Shown: positions 1-9,797 of the stretch, piece after piece
Position numbering within the stretch: the first letter of the stretch is position 1
How the letters are laid out: every line of letters starts with the position of its first letter
Translations under genes and position numbers: made by a program
Notes under the pieces: generated by a model
What the model was told of the DNA's origin: nothing
Database searches by the model: none
The model's input: the letters and a program-made list of their open reading frames with translations, nothing else
NCBI RefSeq assembly: GCF_002860255.1
Contig: NZ_PGVE01000043.1
Span: 1-64,000 of the forward strand
Direction of reading: 5' to 3'
Length of the DNA stretch: 64,000 bases
DNA from: Neobacillus cucumis
GTDB taxonomy: Bacteria > Bacillota > Bacilli > Bacillales > Cytobacillaceae

Positions 1-19
1 GAGTAGGACGTTGCCAGGC
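1..19 (+). rRNA. rrf: 5S ribosomal RNA, 3' end (partial)
   Basis: The first bases (GAGTAGGACGTTGCCAGGC) match the conserved 3' end of Bacillus 5S rRNA, which ends in GAGAGTAGGACGCCGCCAAGC-like sequence. A rho-independent terminator follows at once, as expected for the end of an rrn operon. Only the last bases are inside the window, so the call rests on this short match plus the terminator. No tRNA gene is seen after it. Confidence 0.8.
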
Positions 20-23
20 ACGG

Positions 24-57
24 AAAAAGACAGCTCAAATAGCTGCCTTTTTTTGTT
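24..57 (+). terminator. rrn operon terminator
   Basis: Stem AAAGACAGCT / AGCTGCCTTT with a 5-base loop, followed by a long T tract. It closes the ribosomal RNA operon reading in from the left and separates it from the convergent GAP1-like gene. Confidence 0.85.
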
Positions 58-77
58 TTTTAAGAGGAAAATCGTTT

Positions 78-1766
78 TCAGCTCATTCCTTTTAGTAACC
101 TAACAAGCGGATTGGAAGTCTCTTTCTCTATTTCCTTTACAAAAAGTTTAAATAAAGAATCATTCACTGATTGTAATTCCTTTCGCCATGTCTTATTCTT
201 CCAAATGGACCTTGGATGGTGTATTAAATACGATTTTAACGAACTTCTAAAGAGTAAGTCCACCGCTGCAAGGTTCGCACTCTCTTTAATAAATGAACAC
301 ATGGTCATCTCGTTATAATGGTTAATGATAAAATTCAATAACTTAGGAAAATCAACCTCATCATTACTAGTTTCAAAGGCGATAAAAAGTAATCGAAATG
401 GTGCTGATATAGATTTTTCACTGAGTATTCTCTGCAGCATCCCATTGAGCTGATGCCGGCCATTACTAGTTAACAGCTTAAGATAACAAGAAGCTGATTC
501 TCCTGAGGAATTTATTAGTTTCGAAAGAGCTTTAAGAACCAAAAAATAATCCCGTGCGGTTTCATTCTTTATTTTTAAAACAAGTTCATCGGAAATATTA
601 TCCCTAAAACACTTAAGATCTTCTAATTTCAGATTCTTCATACGAAGGTTAAGATCAACAGCCAATTGTCCATTCTCCAAAACCCTCAAAAACAATTCAA
701 CTAATGGTGACTTATCCTCCTCTCTATGTTTCAAAAATTTAATCAGTTTATCTAGGAATGCAACTTTATCCTTTAAGAAAAGGTCACGGTCATCATTGGC
801 TAGTGTAAGAAATAAATCGGTTAACTGATTGTAACTTTCTAATGACAATTTTTCCTCTACTGGTAAACCGGCTAATGCCATTTCGGAAAATTTAAAGAAA
901 TCATCCATCCGGGTTAAATCCTCAAAGGCAAAATCAAAAAACTCCTTTTGTTCAAGGGGCAAAGATACGCTGGAAATAAATCCGCCAGCAAAATCGAAAA
1001 TAAATTGCTTTTTAATCGAAGGATCACTGATATTAAGTGTTCCGGGTTCAAAAAAGGTAACATGAATATAATTTCTTGTTTCTGGTTCACTTGTAAAGGT
1101 AATGGCCCCTAGCATATTTCTAAAAGCATATGGCAGATAAAGAAAAAGTAATTCTAGCAGCATAAGTGCGTAACGGCTGTATTCCTGCAAAGGCACATTT
1201 AGAGTAATGAATACCTTCTTCTTACCGGAAATCGAAGTCATAACCGCATACAAGAGCTGCTGAAGGTCAGCATTTTTAATCCCCAGCCTATTTAGTACTA
1301 TATCTTCTAAAATATCAGCTTTTTTATAGGAAACCAACTCTAGTTCTGGCAGAACAGGACCTTGGCTGATATCATAGCTTGTTTGAAAGGATTCCTTGAG
1401 TTGAAACAGCATTTCGGGCTGTTGAACCCAGTGATCTTTTTGATCAGAAGGAATAACAAAGCTATGCATAAAATAGGTGCTGCGGGCACCCGTAAAATCC
1501 GCAGGAACAAAAACAGCCTGACCAATTACAAGCTCACCGGTTTCAGGCTGAAAAATGGTCACCGCCGGGGGATAACAAGAAGAATCCCTGTTACCTTGTT
1601 CTCTGAGCTTTTTTGGACCATGATACAGACAAAAAGGATGCAAATATTTTTTTACAAAAAAAGGTTCAAGCCCTTCTGACATCGCAATGGTGTCATATCC
1701 GGCGGAGTCTTGAAATATTCCTTTCCGTTCCCGTGTATACATATGCTGGTGAATTTTTTCGGTCAC
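78..1766 (-). CDS. GAP1-like GTPase-associated protein (conflict-type system)
   Basis: Last gene of a six-gene minus-strand operon. The GTG start at 1766 overlaps the stop of the GTPase gene by four bases, so the two are translationally coupled. The N-terminus reads IHQHMYTRERKGIFQDSAGY and continues with a conserved block around residues 40-110. This resembles the GAP1-N2 domain of GTPase-associated protein 1, described by comparative genomics next to double-GTPase proteins. The rest (about 140-562) is helical, leucine-rich and without a recognised catalytic motif; a GAP1-M-like middle domain is plausible. No signal peptide or membrane segment is seen, so it is probably cytoplasmic. Its biochemical role is unknown; it probably acts with the GTPase encoded directly upstream. 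Family assignment is from memory of the motif, not a search. Confidence 0.65.
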   Translation of the reverse strand: MTEKIHQHMYTRERKGIFQDSAGYDTIAMSEGLEPFFVKKYLHPFCLYHGPKKLREQGNRDSSCYPPAVTIFQPETGELVIGQAVFVPADFTGARSTYFMHSFVIPSDQKDHWVQQPEMLFQLKESFQTSYDISQGPVLPELELVSYKKADILEDIVLNRLGIKNADLQQLLYAVMTSISGKKKVFITLNVPLQEYSRYALMLLELLFLYLPYAFRNMLGAITFTSEPETRNYIHVTFFEPGTLNISDPSIKKQFIFDFAGGFISSVSLPLEQKEFFDFAFEDLTRMDDFFKFSEMALAGLPVEEKLSLESYNQLTDLFLTLANDDRDLFLKDKVAFLDKLIKFLKHREEDKSPLVELFLRVLENGQLAVDLNLRMKNLKLEDLKCFRDNISDELVLKIKNETARDYFLVLKALSKLINSSGESASCYLKLLTSNGRHQLNGMLQRILSEKSISAPFRLLFIAFETSNDEVDFPKLLNFIINHYNEMTMCSFIKESANLAAVDLLFRSSLKSYLIHHPRSIWKNKTWRKELQSVNDSLFKLFVKEIEKETSNPLVRLLKGMS

Positions 1767-3031
1767 TCCCTGTGTCTCCCCTCGATATATCCCAATTTAT
1801 AAAGCAGCCAAATAAATGGTTCATCCACACGAACCGGACTAATTATCCCGCTTACTTGCTGATTAACGGGATTACTTCCTAATGAGGATACAGCAAAGTA
1901 AGAGATTTCCTTAAAATACACATCTAGCGCATTCACGAGCGGGATATCCACTTTTGTTAAAAATCTTTTCATTTCTCCATTGATATTCTCATACTCACCT
2001 AAATCGAGATATTCCCGGTGCGTAAAATGGCGAAACACATTACTGTTCGTCCCGATATAATCCCCAGCCCCATCTTTTAACGCATGTAGAAGATCACTTT
2101 TTGTTAATATCACTGCGGTAAGGATACTTGTTTTGCTGTCTTCTAAATGGGCGATAAAGTCGCTGAAAAGCGAGATCACCACTTCGCGGGGCTCCTCACC
2201 TTGGACCGAAATTTCTCCTGGGTGTTCTCCCATCTGATAAATTAACTTATCGCGAATGGTACGAATTTGGATGGGGTCGACCAAGAACATAATCCCGGCT
2301 GAATTTTTAATATGAGCGGCATGAAGCTTGAGATAGTCTTTGTCGGTCATTCCTTCTCCTGCAACATCAAAAAACACAAGAGTCAGCGGAGCATGGTCTT
2401 CATTTTTAAAAATAAATTGAAAAATAAACGGTTCTTGCCGGATGGTTTTTTCTGTTGATTGTAACAAGCTCCCATGTTCAAAGAGAGGAGCTTCATAGTT
2501 GATTCGAAAGCGTCTGCTAATTTCAGTGGTAAGTGGAATACAGGCTGCATTGAAATTATTGGCAGTCAAATGTTGGAGTGTGTGAATCAGCGTGGTCATG
2601 AAAACTGTTTTTCCAACTGAAGTGGCACCCACAATTGAGACGATATTGCTTGGATATTTTCCGGCGGTAATTGGCAGGTCGTTATGACATTCAGGGCAAA
2701 GCCGATTTCGTGTTACCATGGAGTATTTATCAGAAATCCCCATTAAGACGTGATTGGAATAGATTTTTTGTTCATCTGGAACCCTCAATGGTTCAATAAT
2801 TGCTTCTAGTTCATCAATTGGCGCAAGTCCAAATTTAGCACGGTAACTGTTTAATTGTTCATCTTCCTGAAGGGCGAATTCCTCGTCGTCCTCCCGATAA
2901 TGAGCGGCCCTGAAAACGACCTCCTCATGGTGGAATTTTGAAAAACAGTAAGGGCAGACAATATCGTAAAATGGTAATCTTTCCTTTAATGGCTGTTTAT
3001 TCTCAAAGAGGCGTTTTAATAGTGAGAACAT
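1763..3031 (-). CDS. Zinc-ribbon P-loop GTPase, DO-GTPase-like
   Basis: Cytoplasmic P-loop GTPase of the double-GTPase (DO-GTPase2) type found beside GAP1 proteins. Visible motifs: two CxxC pairs (CPYC near residue 27, CPEC near 113) that suggest a split zinc ribbon; Walker A GATSVGKT near 136; Walker B-like DVAGE near 223; a TKSD base-specificity motif near 311. DVAGE in place of DTAGQ, and the large insert before the G4 motif, fit this divergent group better than a Ras-type GTPase. I chose ATG 3031 over TTG 3034 because the AGGGGGT ribosome site is better spaced. It overlaps the GAP1-like gene by four bases and follows the 213-aa gene after about 11 bases, so the three are probably made together. 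Confidence 0.75.
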   Translation of the reverse strand: MFSLLKRLFENKQPLKERLPFYDIVCPYCFSKFHHEEVVFRAAHYREDDEEFALQEDEQLNSYRAKFGLAPIDELEAIIEPLRVPDEQKIYSNHVLMGISDKYSMVTRNRLCPECHNDLPITAGKYPSNIVSIVGATSVGKTVFMTTLIHTLQHLTANNFNAACIPLTTEISRRFRINYEAPLFEHGSLLQSTEKTIRQEPFIFQFIFKNEDHAPLTLVFFDVAGEGMTDKDYLKLHAAHIKNSAGIMFLVDPIQIRTIRDKLIYQMGEHPGEISVQGEEPREVVISLFSDFIAHLEDSKTSILTAVILTKSDLLHALKDGAGDYIGTNSNVFRHFTHREYLDLGEYENINGEMKRFLTKVDIPLVNALDVYFKEISYFAVSSLGSNPVNQQVSGIISPVRVDEPFIWLLYKLGYIEGRHRE

Positions 3032-3042
3032 CAATGGACCCC

Positions 3043-3684
3043 CTATACAGGAATCAGCTCAAAATGTTGAGCCGCATCTTTTCCGTTTCTTAAGAAAATT
3101 TGAATGAACTCATGTTGATCAATTTCAATTTCCGACAGGACGGTTTTTCCGGGAACGAAGTCCCGAATAAAAGGATAGATGGTTCCATCCTCCACCGAGA
3201 GGGGAACTCCACCGCTTTTTTTTACGTAGACAAGTTCATCTTTTCTGAGTGGCAGTTCGGTAGTAATGGCCATTTTTACTCTTTTTTGGGTCTGAAAGAG
3301 TTTATGTTTATAAGTGATTGAAAAATAAACCTTTGCCGTGGACCCGCTGATATAGGCACAATTGTGTTCATTTTCTTGACGAAAGACAGTCAGTTGGCCA
3401 CCTTCTTTTTTACCAGGGAAAATCCGAAGGGCCATTTGCCCTATTGTGTCTAGCTTGAGAAAGTACCCTTGGTTTGCTTTATACTCCTCACGAGTGTAGA
3501 GCTTTAAATCATGTGGATTGAATTCCTTATTGGACTTTATCTTGTCTGTAGAAGTTTTATGAATATAAACAAAATCAATTTTGCTTGGCCAAAACCAGCG
3601 AACATGTACATCGGTGTCCGTTCGTGTAATCTTGATATCTTTTATTTCATCAATAGGGGAAGAAATCGGTTCCCAGTTCACCAC
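3043..3684 (-). CDS. Uncharacterised beta-rich protein of the GTPase operon
   Basis: A 213-residue protein I do not recognise. The N-terminal third alternates short strands, with a VHVRWFWP segment near residue 26 reminiscent of a fibronectin type III or similar beta-sandwich core. No cysteine pairs, signal peptide or membrane segment is evident. It starts at GTG 3684 behind a GGTGGTGAT site and lies just upstream of the GTPase gene, so it is probably an accessory or adaptor subunit of the same system. A 239-base gap with interspersed repeats separates it from the upstream 783-aa gene, making this the weakest join of the operon. Confidence 0.6.
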   Translation of the reverse strand: MVNWEPISSPIDEIKDIKITRTDTDVHVRWFWPSKIDFVYIHKTSTDKIKSNKEFNPHDLKLYTREEYKANQGYFLKLDTIGQMALRIFPGKKEGGQLTVFRQENEHNCAYISGSTAKVYFSITYKHKLFQTQKRVKMAITTELPLRKDELVYVKKSGGVPLSVEDGTIYPFIRDFVPGKTVLSEIEIDQHEFIQIFLRNGKDAAQHFELIPV

Positions 3685-3740
3685 TGATCACCACCAAGGT
3701 TTATTTCTGTTTGAAGCTCACTAATCCAGTCCTGTGGTAC

Positions 3741-3765
3741 GCTAAACGGTCGCTTCCGCTTTTGA
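3741..3765. repeat. Partial copy of the CTAGCTCCAGC repeat (right end only)
   Basis: The 25 bases here match 3923-3947, the right end of the neighbouring repeat, with one mismatch. This looks like a truncated or duplicated terminus lying just before the 213-aa gene start. Confidence 0.7.
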
Positions 3766-3800
3766 AATTATAATAGTAAAGGACTTTAACTTTGATACCC

Positions 3801-3947
3801 GTCTAGCTCCAGCGTCCAGCGGCTAGTGGACTTCGCTCTTCTCCCTACGATAAGTCAACATCGGATCGCTGTCGCTCTCCGTGTTTCCTTTATCTCAGTC
3901 GAAGCGCTCCAGTCCATACGCCGCTAAACGGACGCTTCCGCTTTTGA
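3801..3947. repeat. Interspersed CTAGCTCCAGCG repeat
   Basis: Starts GTCTAGCTCCAGCG and ends CGCTTCCGCTTTTG. These termini are typical of a short interspersed repeat common in Bacillaceae intergenic DNA. Its termini are partly complementary (CCGTCTAGCTCC..., ...GCCGCTAAACGG). Its right end supplies the last codons and stop of the 783-aa gene. Confidence 0.65.
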
Positions 3948-6275
3948 GTGAAACTCATACCCATTTTCGGTATATTTCTTATAGTACTTTTCACCATTGC
4001 GATAGTACATAAGGTCTTTTAATGTGAATCCTCCCATAAGAGTTAGCTTTTCAATTCCGCTTGTTTTCTTTTCATGTGAACAGCCAACCTTCCATTGCCG
4101 TGTTTCATATTCTTTTTCTAAGGCATACTGCATGAACTGGCTGTAAAAGTCGCCGAAGAAATACTTTTCTTCATAACGGTTTACATGGGTATAGTGAAAT
4201 ACCTCAATATGGACAGACGACCCAACGTCCAAACGGAGATATAATTTCTTAAACAAATCCTCTTTCGTAAGAATTTCCCTGTTTTCATAGTTGGTCATGA
4301 CATTGGACCGATCTAACAATTCATCTTCAAAGCTGCGGTGAAACTCCTTCTGAGTTAGTACCTCGCGTTCACAAACAAACAGCAATCGTTCAAGAAGGTC
4401 TTCAGGATTCTCCCTTTCAAGATAAGAAGGAAGATTCCCAAAAAAACGTTCATTTAAAAAGAAATAGGGTCCCTGTTTTTCCTTAAATCTTGCCGTAACC
4501 GACTTGAGCATCCCCCCATAATATTGGGCAATATTTTTTTCTAATTCATCGTCAGATTCTAACAAACTTTCCGATGCGGTCTTTTTCAGGATGGCTCCCA
4601 CTGTGTTGATCAGTTTGATTTTTGGTTTTAGAGAGTGATGAAGTTCTCCGAGTACTGCTTGGTATTGTTTTAAGATGCTTTGTTTTACCTTTAGCTTAAG
4701 GATCTCATATTGGGTACCATATACTTCTGTGAAAAAGTAATCCAAAAAGCTGATTAGATTTTTCCTGTTCGAAAAGGGAAGAACGCTTTTTTTAAAATGA
4801 CTGTGCTCCACTGCTTGCTGATAGATCCCGTCAAGCTGTTCCTCAAGCTTTAACAGCTCGTTCCTTGTTTCTTCCAACATTCGTTTCATTTCATTCAAAA
4901 TATTCATTTCTGAATTAGGCTGATCAGCGGTCCACCGATAGGCACAAAATAGTCCGTATTGTTCATGATTCATTACATTTTCATAGAAACACCATTCAAT
5001 TTGCTCTCTAAGGTCTAAATTCTGTAGAAACGCTCGGACAGGCTCTTCAAAGTTCTGAGAAAAGAAGGCTTGGGTACCCCCTTCATAAAGATACTCCTCC
5101 GCTTCAAACAGCGTCATTGCCTTCACGGTTTGATAGGAATTGGTCACCCTGATCAATCCGAGCATGTCATGAAGCTGATCAGCAGAAGGAAGGAAGTGCT
5201 CGTAATATTTTTGAAAGGAGGACTCAGTTAAATCAAAAAGACTAAGTATTTTCTCCCTGGGCTGGATGCTTTGCGATTTAAGAGTTTCTAACAGCTCATG
5301 AAAAAAGTGACTGGCCGCGTGAAGAATGATTGTCTGATTCGGGCGGGTCACTTTGGCAAAACCGGCCGAAGCATAGACGGGGTCTGGTAAATTTCCCTTG
5401 ATTGCCCGTTTAAAGTTTTGATGCTGGTAACTGTCCATTTTTTCATGATAGTCCGTAATGATTTTTCGATTTTTCAACAGGTTTAAATTGCTTATAATTT
5501 CATAGTTTTGTTGAATGGCCTCTTCCGTAATTAGCCCATTTTCATTTTTATCGCTTAATAAATAGACCATATCAAAGAGCGGAGAAGAATGGTGGCTTAC
5601 AGGCAGTCTTAAATGATCCTCTGTCAGCTGCAGATCTTTCTCAAAACAGAAATCATTTTGTTGATACCGATCTAGTTCTTTTAAAAAGCTAATGCCAAGC
5701 GAGGTAGAGTAGGCAAAGTTTTCACCGTCCTGTTTTTCCTTAAGCAGCCCGAATAAATCCACTTCCACCATTCGAAAGGATTCTTGCAGGATACTTTTTA
5801 AAAGCAAGGTGATTTCTGGTATAAGAATGTTTACAGGGTCATCAATCGCTGTCACGACACAGAGATTTACCTTTTGAAACGATGAATAGGCCTTTCCATA
5901 TTCAGCAAGTTTGGAGGCAGCCTTGCGAAAACATTTATTCAGTTCGATGAGCATGGTTTCATTCTGATCAAAGGCCTCATACATGTCTTTTCGTTGTGAT
6001 TTACGATGTATCCCTTTATCGTCCATCTGGACTGAAAACAAGTTATCCGCGATCATCGTTTCGGTTTGATAGGCATGTAAATAGATAACTCCGCTGCTAT
6101 TGTGCCATTTTTCCTGATTCATCTTTTTGATGACTAATAGGGCCTCCTTCACAAGGTCACCTATAAATAAAAAAACAATCGGATAGTTGACACTGCGCTG
6201 TACATTTTCTGATTGACTCAATTTTTCGAGGTGGATGGAGAAGGAGTCGGCATACTTTTGTAAAAGATCTCGCAC
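3924..6275 (-). CDS. Large uncharacterised protein of the tubulin/GTPase system
   Basis: A 783-residue protein I do not recognise. It starts at GTG 6275 with a strong TTGGAGGGAT site. It has no signal peptide; there is one short hydrophobic stretch (PIVFLFIGDL) near residue 32. Long charged segments around residues 450-600 look coiled-coil or helical. It follows the tubulin-like gene after 88 bases, in the same direction, so it is probably an effector or scaffold partner. The last codons (SKAEASV) and the stop are encoded inside an interspersed repeat, so the original C-terminus may have been replaced. No motif supports a specific enzyme activity. Confidence 0.6.
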   Translation of the reverse strand: MRDLLQKYADSFSIHLEKLSQSENVQRSVNYPIVFLFIGDLVKEALLVIKKMNQEKWHNSSGVIYLHAYQTETMIADNLFSVQMDDKGIHRKSQRKDMYEAFDQNETMLIELNKCFRKAASKLAEYGKAYSSFQKVNLCVVTAIDDPVNILIPEITLLLKSILQESFRMVEVDLFGLLKEKQDGENFAYSTSLGISFLKELDRYQQNDFCFEKDLQLTEDHLRLPVSHHSSPLFDMVYLLSDKNENGLITEEAIQQNYEIISNLNLLKNRKIITDYHEKMDSYQHQNFKRAIKGNLPDPVYASAGFAKVTRPNQTIILHAASHFFHELLETLKSQSIQPREKILSLFDLTESSFQKYYEHFLPSADQLHDMLGLIRVTNSYQTVKAMTLFEAEEYLYEGGTQAFFSQNFEEPVRAFLQNLDLREQIEWCFYENVMNHEQYGLFCAYRWTADQPNSEMNILNEMKRMLEETRNELLKLEEQLDGIYQQAVEHSHFKKSVLPFSNRKNLISFLDYFFTEVYGTQYEILKLKVKQSILKQYQAVLGELHHSLKPKIKLINTVGAILKKTASESLLESDDELEKNIAQYYGGMLKSVTARFKEKQGPYFFLNERFFGNLPSYLERENPEDLLERLLFVCEREVLTQKEFHRSFEDELLDRSNVMTNYENREILTKEDLFKKLYLRLDVGSSVHIEVFHYTHVNRYEEKYFFGDFYSQFMQYALEKEYETRQWKVGCSHEKKTSGIEKLTLMGGFTLKDLMYYRNGEKYYKKYTENGYEFHSKAEASV

Positions 6276-6363
6276 AGGTGTATCCCTCCAATAAAAACAT
6301 GATTCCTTGAAGATTTGGAATTAGAGGCCACAGCGTAGATTCACCTGTGGCCATGAGTTTATC

Positions 6364-9300
6364 TTATGACTTCAATTGCCTTAGCATTTCCTGGACTTTC
6401 ATCAGCATCTCTTTATAAAAATGGTACAATTCCTCGCCATTAACCAAATCCTTGTATTCATAATCAAGGGTTTCTTTTTCTTTTTTATAGGTATTTGCCA
6501 TTTGCTCTAGAGCGAAAATTAGCTGTGCTGCACTTTCTTGTTGAATTAACTCACTTGAGCGCCGCTCTGATTTTTTTTCGAGCTGTGCTCTTTGTTTTGG
6601 GCTTAACGCTTTGAATGCTTGATAGATTTCGAAGTCTGCAAATTTCGTCTTCTTCATCAGGTTCACGAGCGGCTCCCAAGCATCTTCCTCTAAATCTTTA
6701 TCGTATACGTATAACGCTCCTCGTTTTTTTATGGTATTTGTGTAAATGGCCTGGATAAACTGATTTATCAACATTTCTTGTTCTTTTTGCAGGGAAAGGT
6801 ATTGCTCGATTTCAATCATTTTTTCTTGAATAAAACGATACTTTCGTACTTCTAATTTCACTTTTTCGATTAGCTTTGGGGAACGGATCAAGTTTTCTTT
6901 TGCCATTTCTACATTGGTGCTTCCAAAAATATCACAGCAGCCCGTAGATTCCATTCCCCCCGTAAACATTTCATTTAGATGATGCAGCACCAGGTTAAGA
7001 TTTCTAATGCTTGCTTGATCAAGCTTCTTCGGGTCAAGTTCATATTTGGCAAATAACGCACCGCTGTTGAACTCTTTGGTAAAATGGCATTGGTATTTTG
7101 CACTTGTGTTGCGCTCGTCATCTTTCACGGTGATACAGCCAAATTTCATTGCTTCGTCAAACAGCGACCGGACGGACGTATTGTACTCTTGCACTCTCGG
7201 ATTCTGGTACGTATCTCCCCATGACTTTTCTGGGATGGGTGAAGGGAGGTAGAGCCAGTTTTCTGTCTCTGTTTGAACTAGGTGCCGGCCCACACCTTCT
7301 TTTTCGAGAATGGTTTTTTCATAGGAAGCTTCATATATGGTCAATGGTGAATAAGCATAAAGAGGTATCCCATTTTTCGTATTTAACCAGAAAATCCTGT
7401 TTTTTAATTCACTTTCTTTAATGGTGAAGCGGGAATGGCTTAACGAGTGTTTTTCAAAATTTTTAATCCCGTTAAAAATGTTTGGTGCCTTCACAGGAAC
7501 GGACACAAAGCCCCATTGCGGGAAGTGGAGCTGGCCGTTGCTGTTTGCCAGGTGGAACACCGGCAGGGCGTCACGGTCCAGGCGGGCGGCAATCTTTTCT
7601 TCAATGATCTTGTCGATGGGCTTATCATCGCCGTACTTCAGACGTAAAAAGTCTTCCATCGATCTTGTAATCAAATCACCGAACTGGTCGGTGAGAAACT
7701 CTGACACCGTACCAACCACATCTACTTCCGATTCCTTGACCCAATAGGCTGATTTTTCAAGGAGCATTTCCGACCATTGCTGGATCAGCATTTCACCATC
7801 CTTAGACTGAAATATCCGCTGAATCTCTGGGGAGGTATCCGGGACACTGACCAAATGCCAATAATAGGTGTAGGACTGATCCTGGTTTATTTCCTCACCC
7901 TCTATTAAAATATCGGCATTCTTTTCAAAAATCGTTTTTAAGGTTTCTAAGATTTCTTTATATACTTCATAGATTTTGTTGTTTTGGTTATTTAAGAGTT
8001 GGTAGAAATCTTCGTAAAACTCCAGCATTTCTTCCATTCTGGCTTTTTCCGCCCTGGCGTAATATTCGTTTAGTTTGGCCTCCATATAGGCATTCTTTTT
8101 GCGGTCTTTTGCGATAAAGGCACTTCGAGCTTCCTCTAATTTGTTATGTGCATATTCCTGCTCCGATTGAATCGCTTGCGGGATTCGTTCCAACCGATCA
8201 CGGAGACCTGTCATATATACCTGTAAGGTTTTTAACAGACAGAAGCCGTCATTCGAGTAAATGAGCCGGGATGCATAGATAGGGCCCTTTTGCGGATGGA
8301 GGAATAAGCGCTCCATTTGCCGGCGGAATTCTTCCATGATTTCTCCAGGAAGCTGCTTTTTGCATTTCCGGTATTGCTCCCTCGCTTTTAGTAAGTATTC
8401 TCTTTCCAGTTCTTCATCGAGATGAATGACTCCCGATTTAATGACGTTTTGGTAAGAGAAGCGGTCGCTGTTTTCATATCCGGATAAGGGCTCCGGTACA
8501 CGGTCATTGAAACGCTGATGGAGGGAGTCGGGGTCAATTCGCAGTTTTTCCGCAAACTGGTCGACATCTGTTTGGTCGTGTTCCACCTCAAACATCTTGC
8601 TCATTTTTTCAAATAGTTTATAGCCGAGATAGGTTGTCAGTTCTTCCAGCGGAATCTCGGCCATGGATGCTCCGATAATATTGTATTGGTAGTTGGCAGC
8701 ATAAGGCTTTGGCATCTGGGCAATATTAGTTCGGATGTTGCTGATATAGTCGTGGATCGCAAACTCTTCACTGGATTTCTTATCTTCATTGGCCATGAAG
8801 TTCGTAATATTTTCAGCAGTGACATTCATGCAGTAATCATAAGCATTCTCGAGCCACTTTCCTTCGAGATTGGTCCCTGAGATTAAATGGCAAAGATTAA
8901 ACGGCGGCATCGGAGAATTGACCTCTAATAGGCTGCCATACTTCATTTTAAAGCGTTCATTTCGTTCATCACAATTCATCCAGTAATCGAGTTCCTTTAA
9001 CGCAGCAAAGCCATTTTTTTCAATATATTCGACCGTATGGGAGCTTAAGCCGCGTTTAGACAGGTTCACATCCGGAGTGAAAAGGTAACCAAGCATGCTG
9101 ACTTTATCGACGCCGGTTGGTCCGAATTTTCGTTCCATGATTCCGCGGGTGATATAGGCAATATCAAGATAACAGCCGCTGCCTGTGCCTCCGGAGAGAC
9201 CTGTTAGGATAAACACATATAGCCGTTTATTGGTCCCCTCAAGGACAGCTTCAATTTTTCGTTCGATCGTCTGGACGACTTGATTAATTTTAGTAAACAG

Positions 9301-9756
9301 CAGCAGTCTGCCCGCCTGGCGGACACCGGAAGCTCCGCTGATTCCGTCGGTAATTAATAATTCAGGTGACAGCCACTCCTTGATATAGGACTCGAGAGTA
9401 CTGCGGTTTTGGAGCAGGCCGCCAATTTCCGGGTTGGAGAGCAGAACGAACTCCTTCGTTGGATCGAGGCCAATCCCTTTGTATTTTTTGTTGCGGTCAT
9501 ATTCATTGGTTTCAAAGGCAAGAAATTCAATGTTATTGGGTTTTTCCTTTTTCTTTTTTGATAAAGGATCCTGCGGCAGTTTAAATCGGCGGTTCACCTG
9601 ATACTTAAGCCTGAGCAGGGCATCAATCCCCGTTCCCCCAAGACCAATCACAAGCATCGGATTCCCAATCGTATCCACACGGATCTTCTCCGAAATAATC
9701 CCCCCGCCCAACGACACATCCAACTGCTGTATATGCTCCCTAACACTAGCTTTCAT
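6364..9756 (-). CDS. Tubulin-like GTPase (Tubulin_2-type), 1130 aa
   Basis: Large member of the FtsZ/tubulin-like superfamily of the type seen in bacterial conflict-associated operons. Residues 34-43 read MLVIGLGGTG, the nucleotide-binding loop. Residues 186-194 read GLSGGTGSG, the tubulin/FtsZ signature that contacts the nucleotide phosphates. The fold should occupy about residues 30-400. The remaining 700 residues are charged and helical, with coiled-coil character near 540-640 and 1000-1130, and have no known domain visible to me. The start at ATG 9756 has an AGGGAGGAG site. It lies 41 bases after the vWA gene. Polymerisation and GTP hydrolysis are inferred from the family; the C-terminal extension presumably binds partners encoded downstream. 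Confidence 0.75.
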   Translation of the reverse strand: MKASVREHIQQLDVSLGGGIISEKIRVDTIGNPMLVIGLGGTGIDALLRLKYQVNRRFKLPQDPLSKKKKEKPNNIEFLAFETNEYDRNKKYKGIGLDPTKEFVLLSNPEIGGLLQNRSTLESYIKEWLSPELLITDGISGASGVRQAGRLLLFTKINQVVQTIERKIEAVLEGTNKRLYVFILTGLSGGTGSGCYLDIAYITRGIMERKFGPTGVDKVSMLGYLFTPDVNLSKRGLSSHTVEYIEKNGFAALKELDYWMNCDERNERFKMKYGSLLEVNSPMPPFNLCHLISGTNLEGKWLENAYDYCMNVTAENITNFMANEDKKSSEEFAIHDYISNIRTNIAQMPKPYAANYQYNIIGASMAEIPLEELTTYLGYKLFEKMSKMFEVEHDQTDVDQFAEKLRIDPDSLHQRFNDRVPEPLSGYENSDRFSYQNVIKSGVIHLDEELEREYLLKAREQYRKCKKQLPGEIMEEFRRQMERLFLHPQKGPIYASRLIYSNDGFCLLKTLQVYMTGLRDRLERIPQAIQSEQEYAHNKLEEARSAFIAKDRKKNAYMEAKLNEYYARAEKARMEEMLEFYEDFYQLLNNQNNKIYEVYKEILETLKTIFEKNADILIEGEEINQDQSYTYYWHLVSVPDTSPEIQRIFQSKDGEMLIQQWSEMLLEKSAYWVKESEVDVVGTVSEFLTDQFGDLITRSMEDFLRLKYGDDKPIDKIIEEKIAARLDRDALPVFHLANSNGQLHFPQWGFVSVPVKAPNIFNGIKNFEKHSLSHSRFTIKESELKNRIFWLNTKNGIPLYAYSPLTIYEASYEKTILEKEGVGRHLVQTETENWLYLPSPIPEKSWGDTYQNPRVQEYNTSVRSLFDEAMKFGCITVKDDERNTSAKYQCHFTKEFNSGALFAKYELDPKKLDQASIRNLNLVLHHLNEMFTGGMESTGCCDIFGSTNVEMAKENLIRSPKLIEKVKLEVRKYRFIQEKMIEIEQYLSLQKEQEMLINQFIQAIYTNTIKKRGALYVYDKDLEEDAWEPLVNLMKKTKFADFEIYQAFKALSPKQRAQLEKKSERRSSELIQQESAAQLIFALEQMANTYKKEKETLDYEYKDLVNGEELYHFYKEMLMKVQEMLRQLKS

Positions 9757-9797
9757 AGAAAACTCCTCCCTTGATGTTAGAAACGGTGCCTGTCACC

